A stretch of 64,000 nt of DNA from Ramlibacter sp. PS4R-6 (GTDB lineage Bacteria > Pseudomonadota > Gammaproteobacteria > Burkholderiales > Burkholderiaceae_C), in the NCBI RefSeq assembly GCF_037572775.1, contig NZ_JBBHKA010000001.1:1240001-1304000 (forward strand). The letters are read 5' to 3'. The notes under the pieces were generated by a model. The model was given only the letters and a program-made list of their open reading frames with translations, ran no database searches and was not told the DNA's origin. Shown here one piece after another: positions 10,380-18,293 of the stretch. The number at the start of each line of letters is the position of its first letter. Positions within the stretch are counted from its first letter, which is position 1. The position numbers and the translations under genes were made by a program.

Positions 10380-10766
10380 ATGAGAGCCACAGCCATCTTC
10401 GCCGCCGCCGCGCTGGCGTTCGGCACCGCCGCCCTGGCGCAACAGGCCGACAAGACGTCGCGCACGGAGAATTCCGCCAGCGCCGACACGATCCGGCCCG
10501 CCGACGACGCGCAGCGCACCAAGAGCGCCGTGAAGAACCTCGGCCAGAAGACGCGCAACGCCATGCACCGCGCGGGCGACAAGATCCGCCACGTCGCGAA
10601 GAACGACAAGCACCCCGACAAGCACGCCCGTGCCGAGCGCCACCACCGCGACGACACGCGCGCGATGGGCGCGCCGGGCCGCGACACGCGCGACAACGAC
10701 ATGACTCGCCGCCAGCGCATGGACGCCGCGTACGAGAACTGGAAGTCGCGCCAGAAAAACGGCTAA
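10380..10766 (+). CDS. Secreted basic, His-rich protein of unknown function
   Basis: A 128-residue protein. Residues 1-20 form a clear signal peptide (hydrophobic AIFAAAALAFGTAALA, cleavage after ALA-Q). The mature part is highly charged and basic, with many Lys, Arg, His and Asp (HAERHH- and RDTRDND-like stretches) and no cysteine. It looks like a periplasmic, low-complexity protein. The start is supported by GGGAG a few bases upstream of the ATG at 10380; a longer reading from 10347 would bury the signal peptide. Nothing nearby suggests a pathway. Confidence 0.7.
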   Translation: MRATAIFAAAALAFGTAALAQQADKTSRTENSASADTIRPADDAQRTKSAVKNLGQKTRNAMHRAGDKIRHVAKNDKHPDKHARAERHHRDDTRAMGAPGRDTRDNDMTRRQRMDAAYENWKSRQKNG

Positions 10767-10793
10767 GCCGCGCGCCACGGCTGGGCAGCCAAA

Positions 10794-10821
10794 TTGACAT
10801 CGCCTCGCGCGGTGTTAGGCT
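10794..10821 (+). promoter_or_regulatory. Sigma-70-type promoter, probably leaderless, for the gene at 10828
   Basis: TTGACA (10794-10799) matches the -35 consensus exactly. Sixteen bases on, TAGGCT (10816-10821) is a weak -10, ending six bases before the ATG at 10828. The transcription start would then fall at or next to the A of ATG. No Shine-Dalgarno sequence is present. Confidence 0.5.
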
Positions 10822-10827
10822 GCCCGC

Positions 10828-11496
10828 ATGAGCGAACCCTCTTCCACGACGAGCGCCGCGGCCGAAGCCGCGCGCTACGCCCTGCTGCGGCGCCTGGCGC
10901 CCTCGATGCGGCACCACCTCGTCGTCAACCTGCAGCCCATCGGCATGGTCTACGAGATCATGGACCGGCGGCTGCGCGCGCCCGAGCCGAATTACGCCGA
11001 GGTGAAGGAGGGCGCGGGCAAGATCAGCGGCTATGCACGCGCGGCGCTCGCCTCCTGCATCGACGTCGTGACCTGGCTCGCGCCGGACGAGGCGGCGCGC
11101 TGCACGGCCGAACAGGGCATCGCCGAATGCCTGTCGCTGATTGCCACCGGCTTCACCTTCCGCGGATTCAGCCTGCGTGACGCAGGCGGTGCGGTGGCGG
11201 GCGAGGTGCGGCGTGCGTCGTTCCGCAACGTCGTCACGGGCGCCTTCCTCTGGCTGAGCGACGAACATGCACCCCCCGCGCAGATCGCGATCGGCGCCGA
11301 GGCCGCGAACGACGGCCTGGTGATCTCGCTGTCGCTCACGCCCGTGGAGGGTGAACCCGGCTTCGGGAACCCGCCGACCTACCGCCCCATTACGTGGGCC
11401 GATGTTGAGGCGCTCGCGGCGGGCGACCGCGTGGCCGTCGTGCGCCAGGGTAGCGGCGTGCGCATCACCTTGCCTTGGGCGCTGGCGAGCGCCTGA
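10828..11496 (+). CDS. Histidine-kinase-like pseudoenzyme (DHp-like helix plus degenerate GHKL fold)
   Basis: A 222-residue protein with no standard domain that I can name firmly. Residues 18-48 resemble a histidine kinase dimerization helix, with H29-H30 followed by N34-L-Q-x-I. Residues about 130-160 (FRNVVTGAFLWLSDEH, then AQIAIGAEAANDGLVISLSL) read like the N-box helix and strand of a GHKL ATPase without the Asn, and residues near 212-219 (GSGVRITLP) resemble the final strand. The Gly-rich ATP lid is missing. This is the layout of a ChpT-like phosphotransferase or a dead kinase. Its 3' end overlaps the convergent nnrD by 32 bases. Function is inferred only. Confidence 0.5.
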   Translation: MSEPSSTTSAAAEAARYALLRRLAPSMRHHLVVNLQPIGMVYEIMDRRLRAPEPNYAEVKEGAGKISGYARAALASCIDVVTWLAPDEAARCTAEQGIAECLSLIATGFTFRGFSLRDAGGAVAGEVRRASFRNVVTGAFLWLSDEHAPPAQIAIGAEAANDGLVISLSLTPVEGEPGFGNPPTYRPITWADVEALAAGDRVAVVRQGSGVRITLPWALASA

Positions 11497-12370
11497 GCGG
11501 CCGCGCCGCTTTCTCCACCAGACCCGGCACCACGCCGGGCAATTCGCGCGCGAGGTAACCGACGGCGCCGACGCTGCGCGCGAGCGTGCGGCCGGCGAGC
11601 GCGTGCAGGACAACGCCCCACGCGCAGGCTTGCTCCAGCGTCGCGCCGCGCGCCGCGAAGCCCGCGATGAGGCCGGCGAGCACATCGCCCGAACCTGACG
11701 TGGCCAGGCCCGGGTGCCCGCCGTCGTGGCGCCAGCCGCCGCCATCGGGCGTGGCGACGAGCGTCGCCGCACCCTTGAGAGCCACGGACGCATTCCACTG
11801 CGCGCTCGCGCGCCGCGCCACCGATTCGGGATCGCGTGCGATCGCCTCCTTGGCGATGCCGGTGAGGTGCGCCATCTCGCCGGCGTGCGGCGTCACCAGC
11901 ACCGGTTGCTCGAACCGGCCCATGGCCGCTACCGCATCCATCGCCCCGGCGTCGAGCACCACCGGGATGCCGCGGCACAGCGCGAGCAGCTGCACGATGA
12001 AGGGCACGCAGGCCTCGGGGTCCATCAGGCCGGGGCCGACGAGCACGGCTGCTGCGCCTTCGAGCGAATCGGCGAGCACGCCCAAGCCGTCGGCCCGCAG
12101 CGCGCCGCTGCCGCTTTCCGGCAGCGCGATCACGCGGGCCTCCGGCACTGCCCGGCCCACCTGCACCGCAACAGACGCAGCCGTCGCGATCACGAGCTTG
12201 CCCGCACCCGCGCGCATCGCGGCGACGCCCGCCAGCTGCACGGCGCCCGCGATCTCGCGGCTGCCGCCCACCACCACCACGCGCCCGCGCTCCTCCTTGT
12301 CGGCGTCGTGCGCAAGCGCGGGCAAGGGCCATTCGCGCAACGTGCGAACGTCCAGCGGGCGGAAGGTCAT
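11465..12370 (-). CDS. nnrD: ADP-dependent NAD(P)H-hydrate dehydratase
   Basis: A 301-residue YjeF C-terminal-type protein that repairs hydrated NAD(P)H. Motifs seen: GRVVVVGGSREIAGAVQLAG near the N-terminus, LVGPGLMD, VLDAGAMDA, LVTPHAGEMAHL and ATSGSGDVLAGLIAGF, the last being the ribokinase-like catalytic GSGD. The epimerase domain often fused in NnrE/NnrD is absent, so the partner must be elsewhere. It is the last gene of a minus-strand operon and overlaps the histidine phosphatase by four bases (ATGA, 12367-12370). Confidence 0.92.
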   Translation of the reverse strand: MTFRPLDVRTLREWPLPALAHDADKEERGRVVVVGGSREIAGAVQLAGVAAMRAGAGKLVIATAASVAVQVGRAVPEARVIALPESGSGALRADGLGVLADSLEGAAAVLVGPGLMDPEACVPFIVQLLALCRGIPVVLDAGAMDAVAAMGRFEQPVLVTPHAGEMAHLTGIAKEAIARDPESVARRASAQWNASVALKGAATLVATPDGGGWRHDGGHPGLATSGSGDVLAGLIAGFAARGATLEQACAWGVVLHALAGRTLARSVGAVGYLARELPGVVPGLVEKAARPLRRSPAPKAR

Positions 12371-13128
12371 GGCTTGGCGGCCACGGGCGCGTCGGGCTCG
12401 CGCGTGACCGGTGCGCCGGCTTCCTTCAGCGGGGCGACGAAGTTCACCAGGTCCGTCACCAGGTTGTTCGTGGCCGGGTCGAAGCGGTACGAGGTCACGC
12501 CGCAGTTGGGAACGTCACCGCGGCGGTCGATGGTGAGGATCTGTTCCTCGTCCAGGCACTCGACCAGGTAGCGCATGCAGTTGACGATGACCTGGTGGCC
12601 CACCACGAGCACGCGCTGGCCGCCGTGCTCGCGCGTCACCATCTCGATCACGCTGCGCAGCCGCAGGATCACGTCGCACCAGCTCTCGCCGCCCGGCGGG
12701 CGGAAGTAGAACTTGCCCACGTGTGAGCGCTGCTGCTGCAGCTCGGGATATTTCGCGCGGATGCCATGCACCGTGAGCCGGTCGATGATCCCGAATTCCT
12801 TCTCGCGCAGGCGCTCGTCCACGCGCAGCCGCAGGTCCATGCCGGAGGCCTGCAGCAGCAGCCGCGCGGTCTCGCGCGCGCGCACATAGGGCGAGCACAG
12901 CAGCACGTCCGGCTGCTCGTCCTTCTTCAGCTTGCCGAACCATTGGCCCAGCGCCAGCGCCTGTGTGCGGCCCAGCTCCGACAGCGGCACGTCGATGTCG
13001 CGCTCGGCGATGTCGATCACGGGCAGGCCCGCCGCTTCGGCCGCGTCGCGCGCGACATTGCCCGCGCTCTGCCCGTGCCGCACCACCCACAGCACCTGCG
13101 GCCAGGTCTCGTGCAGCCTCTCCCTCAT
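12367..13128 (-). CDS. Histidine phosphatase family protein
   Basis: A 253-residue phosphoglycerate-mutase-like phosphatase. Catalytic motifs: VVRHGQSAGN near residue 16 (phospho-acceptor His), then SPYVRARETA, FGIIDRLT and VVGHQVIV (second His). The start is ATG at 13128, overlapping the ligD stop as ATGA; the frame stays open far upstream, but there it is only the shadow of ligD. The substrate is unknown. It sits between a DNA repair ligase and a nucleotide repair enzyme, with 4-base overlaps on both sides, so the three are co-translated. A housecleaning or nucleotide-related role fits but is inference. Confidence 0.87.
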   Translation of the reverse strand: MRERLHETWPQVLWVVRHGQSAGNVARDAAEAAGLPVIDIAERDIDVPLSELGRTQALALGQWFGKLKKDEQPDVLLCSPYVRARETARLLLQASGMDLRLRVDERLREKEFGIIDRLTVHGIRAKYPELQQQRSHVGKFYFRPPGGESWCDVILRLRSVIEMVTREHGGQRVLVVGHQVIVNCMRYLVECLDEEQILTIDRRGDVPNCGVTSYRFDPATNNLVTDLVNFVAPLKEAGAPVTREPDAPVAAKP

Positions 13129-15695
13129 CGCGGCTTGAACCCGATCGCTTTCATCGCCTTCGCGAGGCCTGCGCGCTGCTCGTCGTAGCCGGCCCAGGGC
13201 TCGTTGCCCACGTCCAGGCGCTCGTGCACCGTGGCGACGGTCCAGTGCGAGCCACCTTTCAGGCCCGCCAGCTCGTCCCAGCGAACCGGCACCGAGATGC
13301 CCAGGCCGGGACGCGCTCGCGCCGACCACGCGCAGACGGTGGTCGCGCCGTAGCCGTTGCGCAGGTAGTCGATGAAAATCTTGCCGACGCGGTTGCCACC
13401 GCCCGACTTGGCGACGAAGCGGTCGGGCAGCGTGCGCGACAGGTGCTGCACCACGGCCTGCGAGAAGTCCTTCACCGTGTCCCAGTCGTACTGCTTCTTC
13501 AGCGGCACCACGATGTGCAGGCCCTTGCCGCCGCTGGTCTTCAGGAAGTCGGGCAGGCCCAGTTCGCCGAGGAAGGCGTGCACCAGCTGCGCGGCCTCCT
13601 GCACCTGCGCCCAGGTCACGCCCTCGCCGGGGTCGAGGTCGAAGGTCACGCGGTCGGGCTTGTCGATCTTCGTGCGCACGCCGTTCCAGGTATGCACCTC
13701 GATCACGTTCATCTGCGCCGCCGCGAGCAGGCCTTCCTGCCGCGCGACGTAGACCATGGGCGGCGTGTTGGGCGACACGGACGCATCGAGCGGCTCGATG
13801 CCAGCGAGCTTGTAGCGCTCCAGGTGCTTCTGGAAGAACAGCTCGCCGCCGATGCCGTCGGGCGCGCGCACCATCGCGATCGGCCGGTCCTTCAGGTGCG
13901 GCCACATCAGCGGCATCACGAGCGCGTAGTAGCGCACCAGGTCGATCTTCTTCAGGCCGCTCTGCGGATCGACGATGCGGTCGGGATTGCTGATGCGCAG
14001 CGATGCGGGCAGGCGCGCGTCCGGCGCAGGCGCGGCCGATTGCTTCGCCGCGGCCTTCCCGGCGGACTTGCGCACGATGGCGGACTTGGCGGGCTTGTCC
14101 ACGGGCGCATCATGCCGCGCCTGCTCGCGGATGACAGACTTGGCCTTCTTGTCGTCGCGCAGGCCGTGGAAGACGGAATGGCGGACGCGGCCGTCGCGCG
14201 TCCATTCGCCGAACGCCACTTCGGCCACGAGTTGCGGCTTCACCCAGTGCGACTTGCGCGGGATGGCCGAGTTGGCGGCGAATGCGCTCTTGTCCGCGGC
14301 CAGCGCATCGAGGCGCTTGCGCAGGTCACGCAGCGTCTCTTCGTTGAACCCCGTGCCGACGTTGCCGGCGTATTGCAGGTGGCCCTCGCGGTCGTGCACG
14401 CCCAGCAGCAGCGAGCCGATGCCGGTGCGCGAGCCTTGCGGGTCGGTCCAGCCGCCGATGACGAATTCCTGGCGGAAGCCGCACTTGAGCTTGATCCAGT
14501 CCGACGACCGGCGGTTCGCATAGGCCGAGTTGCGGCGCTTGCCGATCACGCCTTCCAGGCCGAGCTTGCAGGCCGACGCCAGCATCTGCTCGGGCGGCGC
14601 GTCGAATTCCTCGGAGAATTTCACCCGAGCGTGGGGCTTGCGTTGCACGATGCGCTGCAGGACCGCGCGACGCTCGACGAGCGGCACCGCGCGCAGGTCG
14701 TAGCCGGCGCAGTACGGCAGGTCGAACAGGTAATAGACCAGGTCCGCGGTGCGCGCGGAATCGAACGCGCCTTGCAGCGCCTGGAAGTCCGACGCGCCGT
14801 GCGCGCCCGGCATGATGACCTCGCCGTCGTACCAGCCGTCGGGCAGGTCCATCGCCGCCAGCGCCTCCTTCAACGGACCGAGCTTGGCGGTCCAGTCGTT
14901 CCCGTTGCGCGTGACGAACGCAATGCGGCCGCGCTCCACGCGCGCGAGCATGCGGTAGCCGTCGAACTTGATTTCGTAGAGCCAGTCGGCCGCGTCGCGC
15001 GGCACTTCGTCGACGAGCGTCGCCAGCTCGGGCTGCAGCTCCGAGGGCAGGGCCGCCTTGCGCGCGCCGGCGGGCGGACCGTCGGACGCGGCAGGGGTCG
15101 CCGGCGTGCCCTTCGCCTTCGGCCGATCCTCGAGGTCCTTCACGCTGTCGGGCATTTCGTCGACTACGCTGAACTCGGTGGCCGGCCGCGCGAAGCCGTC
15201 GCGCTCCTTGATCAGGAGCCACGGGTCTTCGCGCTTTCCGTCGCCCCGGCCCTTCATGCGCACCAGCGTCCAGTGCCCGTGCATCTTGTGGCCGCGCAGC
15301 TCGAACTTCAGGCGCCCGTCGCGGTAGCCCTTGTGCGGGTCCTCCGTGGGCACCCACAGGCCTTTGTCCCAGATGATCACCTTGCCCGCGCCGTAGTTGC
15401 CGGCGGGGATGGTCCCTTCGAAGCGGTTGTACGAGAGCGGATGGTCCTCGGTGGGCATCGCCATCCGCTTGTCCGCCGGGTCGAAGCTCGGGCCTTTGGG
15501 CACGGCCCAGCTTTTCATCGTGCCTTCCAGCTCGAGCCGGAAGTCGTAGTGCAGGCGCGTCGCCCAGTGCTTCTGGATGACGAAGGTGCGCGCCTCTTCA
15601 TGGGCGACCCCGCCGCCCCTTGGCTCGGGGGTCGCGTCGAAGTTGCGCTTCTCGCGGTAGGTCTTGAGCGCGCCGGACGAGCGGTCGTCGGCCAT
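13125..15695 (-). CDS. ligD: Multidomain DNA ligase D (phosphoesterase-ligase-polymerase)
   Basis: An 856-residue LigD with the Pseudomonas domain order. The 3'-phosphoesterase domain (about 30-190) has RLHYDFRLELEG, EDHPL and GNYGAGKVIIWDKG. The ATP-dependent ligase (about 220-530) has the nucleotidyl lysine K243 in EIKFDGYRM. The polymerase/primase domain (about 570-850) has VTFDLDPGEG and SGGKGLHIVVPL. It acts with Ku in non-homologous end joining; no ku gene is in this window. The start at 15695 shares one base with the upstream stop (TGATG). The frame is open further upstream, but that part lies opposite the DUF2383 gene. Confidence 0.95.
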   Translation of the reverse strand: MADDRSSGALKTYREKRNFDATPEPRGGGVAHEEARTFVIQKHWATRLHYDFRLELEGTMKSWAVPKGPSFDPADKRMAMPTEDHPLSYNRFEGTIPAGNYGAGKVIIWDKGLWVPTEDPHKGYRDGRLKFELRGHKMHGHWTLVRMKGRGDGKREDPWLLIKERDGFARPATEFSVVDEMPDSVKDLEDRPKAKGTPATPAASDGPPAGARKAALPSELQPELATLVDEVPRDAADWLYEIKFDGYRMLARVERGRIAFVTRNGNDWTAKLGPLKEALAAMDLPDGWYDGEVIMPGAHGASDFQALQGAFDSARTADLVYYLFDLPYCAGYDLRAVPLVERRAVLQRIVQRKPHARVKFSEEFDAPPEQMLASACKLGLEGVIGKRRNSAYANRRSSDWIKLKCGFRQEFVIGGWTDPQGSRTGIGSLLLGVHDREGHLQYAGNVGTGFNEETLRDLRKRLDALAADKSAFAANSAIPRKSHWVKPQLVAEVAFGEWTRDGRVRHSVFHGLRDDKKAKSVIREQARHDAPVDKPAKSAIVRKSAGKAAAKQSAAPAPDARLPASLRISNPDRIVDPQSGLKKIDLVRYYALVMPLMWPHLKDRPIAMVRAPDGIGGELFFQKHLERYKLAGIEPLDASVSPNTPPMVYVARQEGLLAAAQMNVIEVHTWNGVRTKIDKPDRVTFDLDPGEGVTWAQVQEAAQLVHAFLGELGLPDFLKTSGGKGLHIVVPLKKQYDWDTVKDFSQAVVQHLSRTLPDRFVAKSGGGNRVGKIFIDYLRNGYGATTVCAWSARARPGLGISVPVRWDELAGLKGGSHWTVATVHERLDVGNEPWAGYDEQRAGLAKAMKAIGFKPR

Positions 15696-16720
15696 CAGCC
15701 CATCGCGCGCGCCTGGTCGCGCAGCATCTTGATCTGGTCGTGGTTGCGCTGCAGGCCCTGCATCTGGCGCTCGACGATCAGCTTCACGTCGGCGGGCAAG
15801 GGCTTCTTCAGCGCCTTCATGTAGCGCGCCTTCGCGTTGTCCTCGCCGCGCTCGGCTTCCTCCAGGATGGCCTTGTCGTCGTACGTGGACAGCGCCGACT
15901 TCACGGCGACCCAGCCGCGGTGCACCGCGCCGGCGGCGCTGCCGTGCTCCTCGACCTTGCCGCCGCAAGCGAGGATCTGCTCGTTCAGTTCCATCCAGGC
16001 GTTGCGGCAATCGTCGGCGCGCTGCAGGAACGTGGACTTCAGGTCCTCGCGCTTGGCGTGCTCGGCGCAGGCGCGGAAGCCGTACTCGCCGTCCAGCGAG
16101 CATTCCGCCAGGTCCTGCAGGACGTCGATGACGTCGTCGCGGTCGCCGCTGTCGTTGCCCGCGCTTTGCGCCGCGCCGACCGCCGCTGCCGCACCCATGG
16201 CGCCGCGGCCTTCCATCGGCGTCACGTCGGCCGTGCCGGCCGTGGCCATCGCGCCGCCGCGCATCGAGGAGTCGACGCGGTGCCACGCGGCGCGGCTCGC
16301 CGGCTTCGCGCTGTCCCAGTCCAGGCTGGAGCTGCCGCGCGTGGCGTCCCACTCGTTCGCCAGTTGCGGCTCGGCGGCGTCCCAGTCCTCGTAGCGGCCG
16401 CGGCCGGTCATGCCGAGGCGGTAGGCCGGGGCGTAGTCGTCGTAGCTGCGGCCCGGCTGGTAGTAGGGCTCACGGTCGTAGTTGTCGCGCCAGTGCGCTT
16501 CTTCCACCGTGGGGTCGATCGCCTCGGCTGCCGCGCGGCCGGCGAGCCCGCCGACCACCGCACCGACCACGCCGCCCAGCACCATGCCGGCGGGCCCGCC
16601 CACCGTGCCGGCCGCCGCACCGGCGATCGCGCCGCCCACCGCACCGACACCGGTGCCCACCGGATGCGCGCCGGATTCGTCGCTGATCGGGTCGCGGTTC
16701 AGGTCCTTGTCTTCAGCCAT
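15695..16720 (-). CDS. Glycine-zipper plus DUF2383 (PA2169-type four-helix) protein
   Basis: A 341-residue protein with three parts. Residues 18-66 are a glycine/alanine zipper (GTGVGAVGGAIAGAAAG, then GMVLGGVVGAVVGGLAG) able to insert in or associate with membranes. Residues about 70-195 are a tyrosine/tryptophan-rich low-complexity linker. Residues about 195-335 are a ferritin-like four-helix bundle of the DUF2383/PA2169 type. AAGGAGCAG just upstream supports the start at 16720. It is the first gene of the minus-strand operon with ligD. Related proteins are general-stress-associated; a role here beside NHEJ is inference. Confidence 0.82.
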   Translation of the reverse strand: MAEDKDLNRDPISDESGAHPVGTGVGAVGGAIAGAAAGTVGGPAGMVLGGVVGAVVGGLAGRAAAEAIDPTVEEAHWRDNYDREPYYQPGRSYDDYAPAYRLGMTGRGRYEDWDAAEPQLANEWDATRGSSSLDWDSAKPASRAAWHRVDSSMRGGAMATAGTADVTPMEGRGAMGAAAAVGAAQSAGNDSGDRDDVIDVLQDLAECSLDGEYGFRACAEHAKREDLKSTFLQRADDCRNAWMELNEQILACGGKVEEHGSAAGAVHRGWVAVKSALSTYDDKAILEEAERGEDNAKARYMKALKKPLPADVKLIVERQMQGLQRNHDQIKMLRDQARAMG

Positions 16721-16821
16721 GTTCTCTGCTCCTTGCGTGTCGATGAAGTGCGCCTCGCGGGCGCGGTGCATTTCCCATCTTCGGCGCGTGCCCCTGCGCG
16801 GCAGTCAGCGAAGCGAAAGAG

Positions 16822-16901
16822 CTCCTGTAGGAGAAGCCCCACGGTCGCGCCGTGGCGCGGCGCCGGGCGGGCGCACAGGCGTTTCCAGCCCCGTCCTACA
16901 G
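16822..16901. repeat. Nested palindromes, REP-like
   Basis: This noncoding stretch holds CTCCT-GT-AGGAG (16822-16833), the hairpin CCACGG-TCGCG-CCGTGG (16839-16855), and a long-range pair CTGTAGGA (16825-16832) with TCCTACAG (16894-16901). A GTAG tetranucleotide (16827-16830) just before a GC hairpin is the plan of REP elements. It lies between divergent genes (DUF2383 gene and 16957), so it could also be regulatory. I see no second copy in this window. Confidence 0.4.
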
Positions 16902-16956
16902 CCGGGCAGCGGACGCGGGCGCAATCTGTCCAGAGAACGCGAAGAAAGAGACAAGC

Positions 16957-17418
16957 ATGAAGTACTCGCTGCGCAAGACCCCTTCGCACCTGCACGTGGC
17001 CTACAAGTACGGCGAAGGCACGGACGGGTTGATGGGCCGCAACTTCGTCCTGGAAGTCGAAGGCAACGTGCTCACGCTCTCCATCGACCTCACGCCGAAC
17101 TTCCACACGCGCAGCAAGAGCGCGGCCGCCTACCTGGACGCGGTGAACTTCGCGCACAACCACCACAAGCTGCGCTACCTGCAGTGCGCCGACAACCTCG
17201 TGCGCGCACGGCTGATCAAGGCCTGGGAACAGGTGCCCGACCCGAAGCTCGTGATGTGCCTGGAGATGGGGCCGCGCGGGCATTTCCGCTTCGCGGTGGA
17301 ACCGCACTCGCTGTTCATGGGCGGCATCCAGTTCGACGTGCAGGACGTGCTGGAGGAAGAGGATTCCGGGCGCGGCCGCACGCGCACGCCCGAACTGCAC
17401 GGATCGAGGCACCTATGA
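16957..17418 (+). CDS. Conserved-looking hypothetical protein, 153 aa
   Basis: I do not recognise a family. The protein is soluble, with a mixed alpha/beta pattern (VYKYGEG-like turn near residue 18, then NFVLEVEGNVLTLSIDLTPNF), a histidine-rich turn (FAHNHHKLRYL, near residue 66) and an acidic, then basic tail. It has no signal peptide. AGAAAGAG upstream of the ATG at 16957 fits a ribosome-binding site. Its stop overlaps the start of the next gene by four bases (ATGA), so the two form an operon with a secreted partner. Confidence 0.65.
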   Translation: MKYSLRKTPSHLHVAYKYGEGTDGLMGRNFVLEVEGNVLTLSIDLTPNFHTRSKSAAAYLDAVNFAHNHHKLRYLQCADNLVRARLIKAWEQVPDPKLVMCLEMGPRGHFRFAVEPHSLFMGGIQFDVQDVLEEEDSGRGRTRTPELHGSRHL

Positions 17419-18290
17419 AACACTGGCTGGCACGCTGCGCCGTTGCGGCGCTGATGGGTCTGGCGGCAATCAACGCATCGGCCGACGCCGGCGCGCTGCG
17501 CGCCAAGTACACCGAACTGCGCGAGCCGCTGCGCAACAACCCGTACCACCGGCCGATCGTGATCGACTCGGCCGAGCAAGGCGACACGCTCAAGGGCGAC
17601 ATCTACGCGGTGCTGAACCACCCGTACGACGCGCTCGCCAAGAGCCTGCAGGAGCCGGCCGACTGGTGCGCCATCCTGATCCTGCCGTTCAACACCAAGT
17701 ACTGCCATCCGGTGAAGGGCGACAAGGGCACGACGCTGGCGATGCGCATCGGCCGCAAGGCCGACCAGCCGGTGACCGACGCCTACCGCATCGACTTCGC
17801 GCTGCGGCAGGTCGCCGCCGGCGCGGACTATCTCGAAAGCCGTCTGGCGGCGGCGCAGGGCCCGGTGGGCACGCGCGACTACCGCATCGCCATCGAGGCC
17901 ATCCCGCTCGACGCGAAGCGCACGTTCATGCACCTGAGCTATTCGTACGCCTACGGCGGCATGGGCCGCTTCGCGATGCAGGCCTACCTGTCCACCGCCG
18001 GCGCCAACAAGGTGGGCTTCTCGGTGGCCGGCAAGGACGGCAACGGCGAACCCATCTACATCGGTGGGGTGCGCGGCGCGATCGAGCGCAACGTCATGCG
18101 CTACTACCTGGCGGTGGATGCGCACCTGGCGTCGCTCACGGCGCCGCCCGACGAGCAGCTCGACAAGCGCATCCAGACCTGGTTCGACTCGACCGAGCGC
18201 TACGCGCGCCAGCTGCACGAGATGGACCGCGCGCAGTATGTCGCCATGAAGAAGGGCGAGTACGAGCGCCAGCAGGCGCTCTTGCAGTGA
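17415..18290 (+). CDS. Periplasmic protein of unknown function, 291 aa
   Basis: Residues 1-24 form a signal peptide (RCAVAALMGLAAINASADA). The mature protein has a central segment rich in beta structure (KGTTLAMRIGRK, then RIDFALRQVAAG and MHLSYSYAYGG) and a charged helical C-terminus ending YERQQALLQ. Cysteines near residues 94 and 107 of the precursor flank ILILPFNTKY and could form a disulphide. The shape suggests a lipid-binding START-like or similar periplasmic domain, but I cannot name it. It is coupled to the preceding unknown gene by an ATGA overlap and ends three bases before the convergent metK stop. Confidence 0.7.
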   Translation: MKHWLARCAVAALMGLAAINASADAGALRAKYTELREPLRNNPYHRPIVIDSAEQGDTLKGDIYAVLNHPYDALAKSLQEPADWCAILILPFNTKYCHPVKGDKGTTLAMRIGRKADQPVTDAYRIDFALRQVAAGADYLESRLAAAQGPVGTRDYRIAIEAIPLDAKRTFMHLSYSYAYGGMGRFAMQAYLSTAGANKVGFSVAGKDGNGEPIYIGGVRGAIERNVMRYYLAVDAHLASLTAPPDEQLDKRIQTWFDSTERYARQLHEMDRAQYVAMKKGEYERQQALLQ

Positions 18291-18293
18291 CCC

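Noticed and set aside
15696..16352. N-terminal extension of ligD upstream of 15695
   Set aside because: The frame is open only because it lies opposite the DUF2383 gene; the extension is Arg/Gly-rich and LigD normally starts near MADD..LKTYREKR.
11465..16720. ku gene next to ligD
   Set aside because: No neighbouring protein has a Ku fold; the adjacent genes are DUF2383, phosphatase and nnrD.
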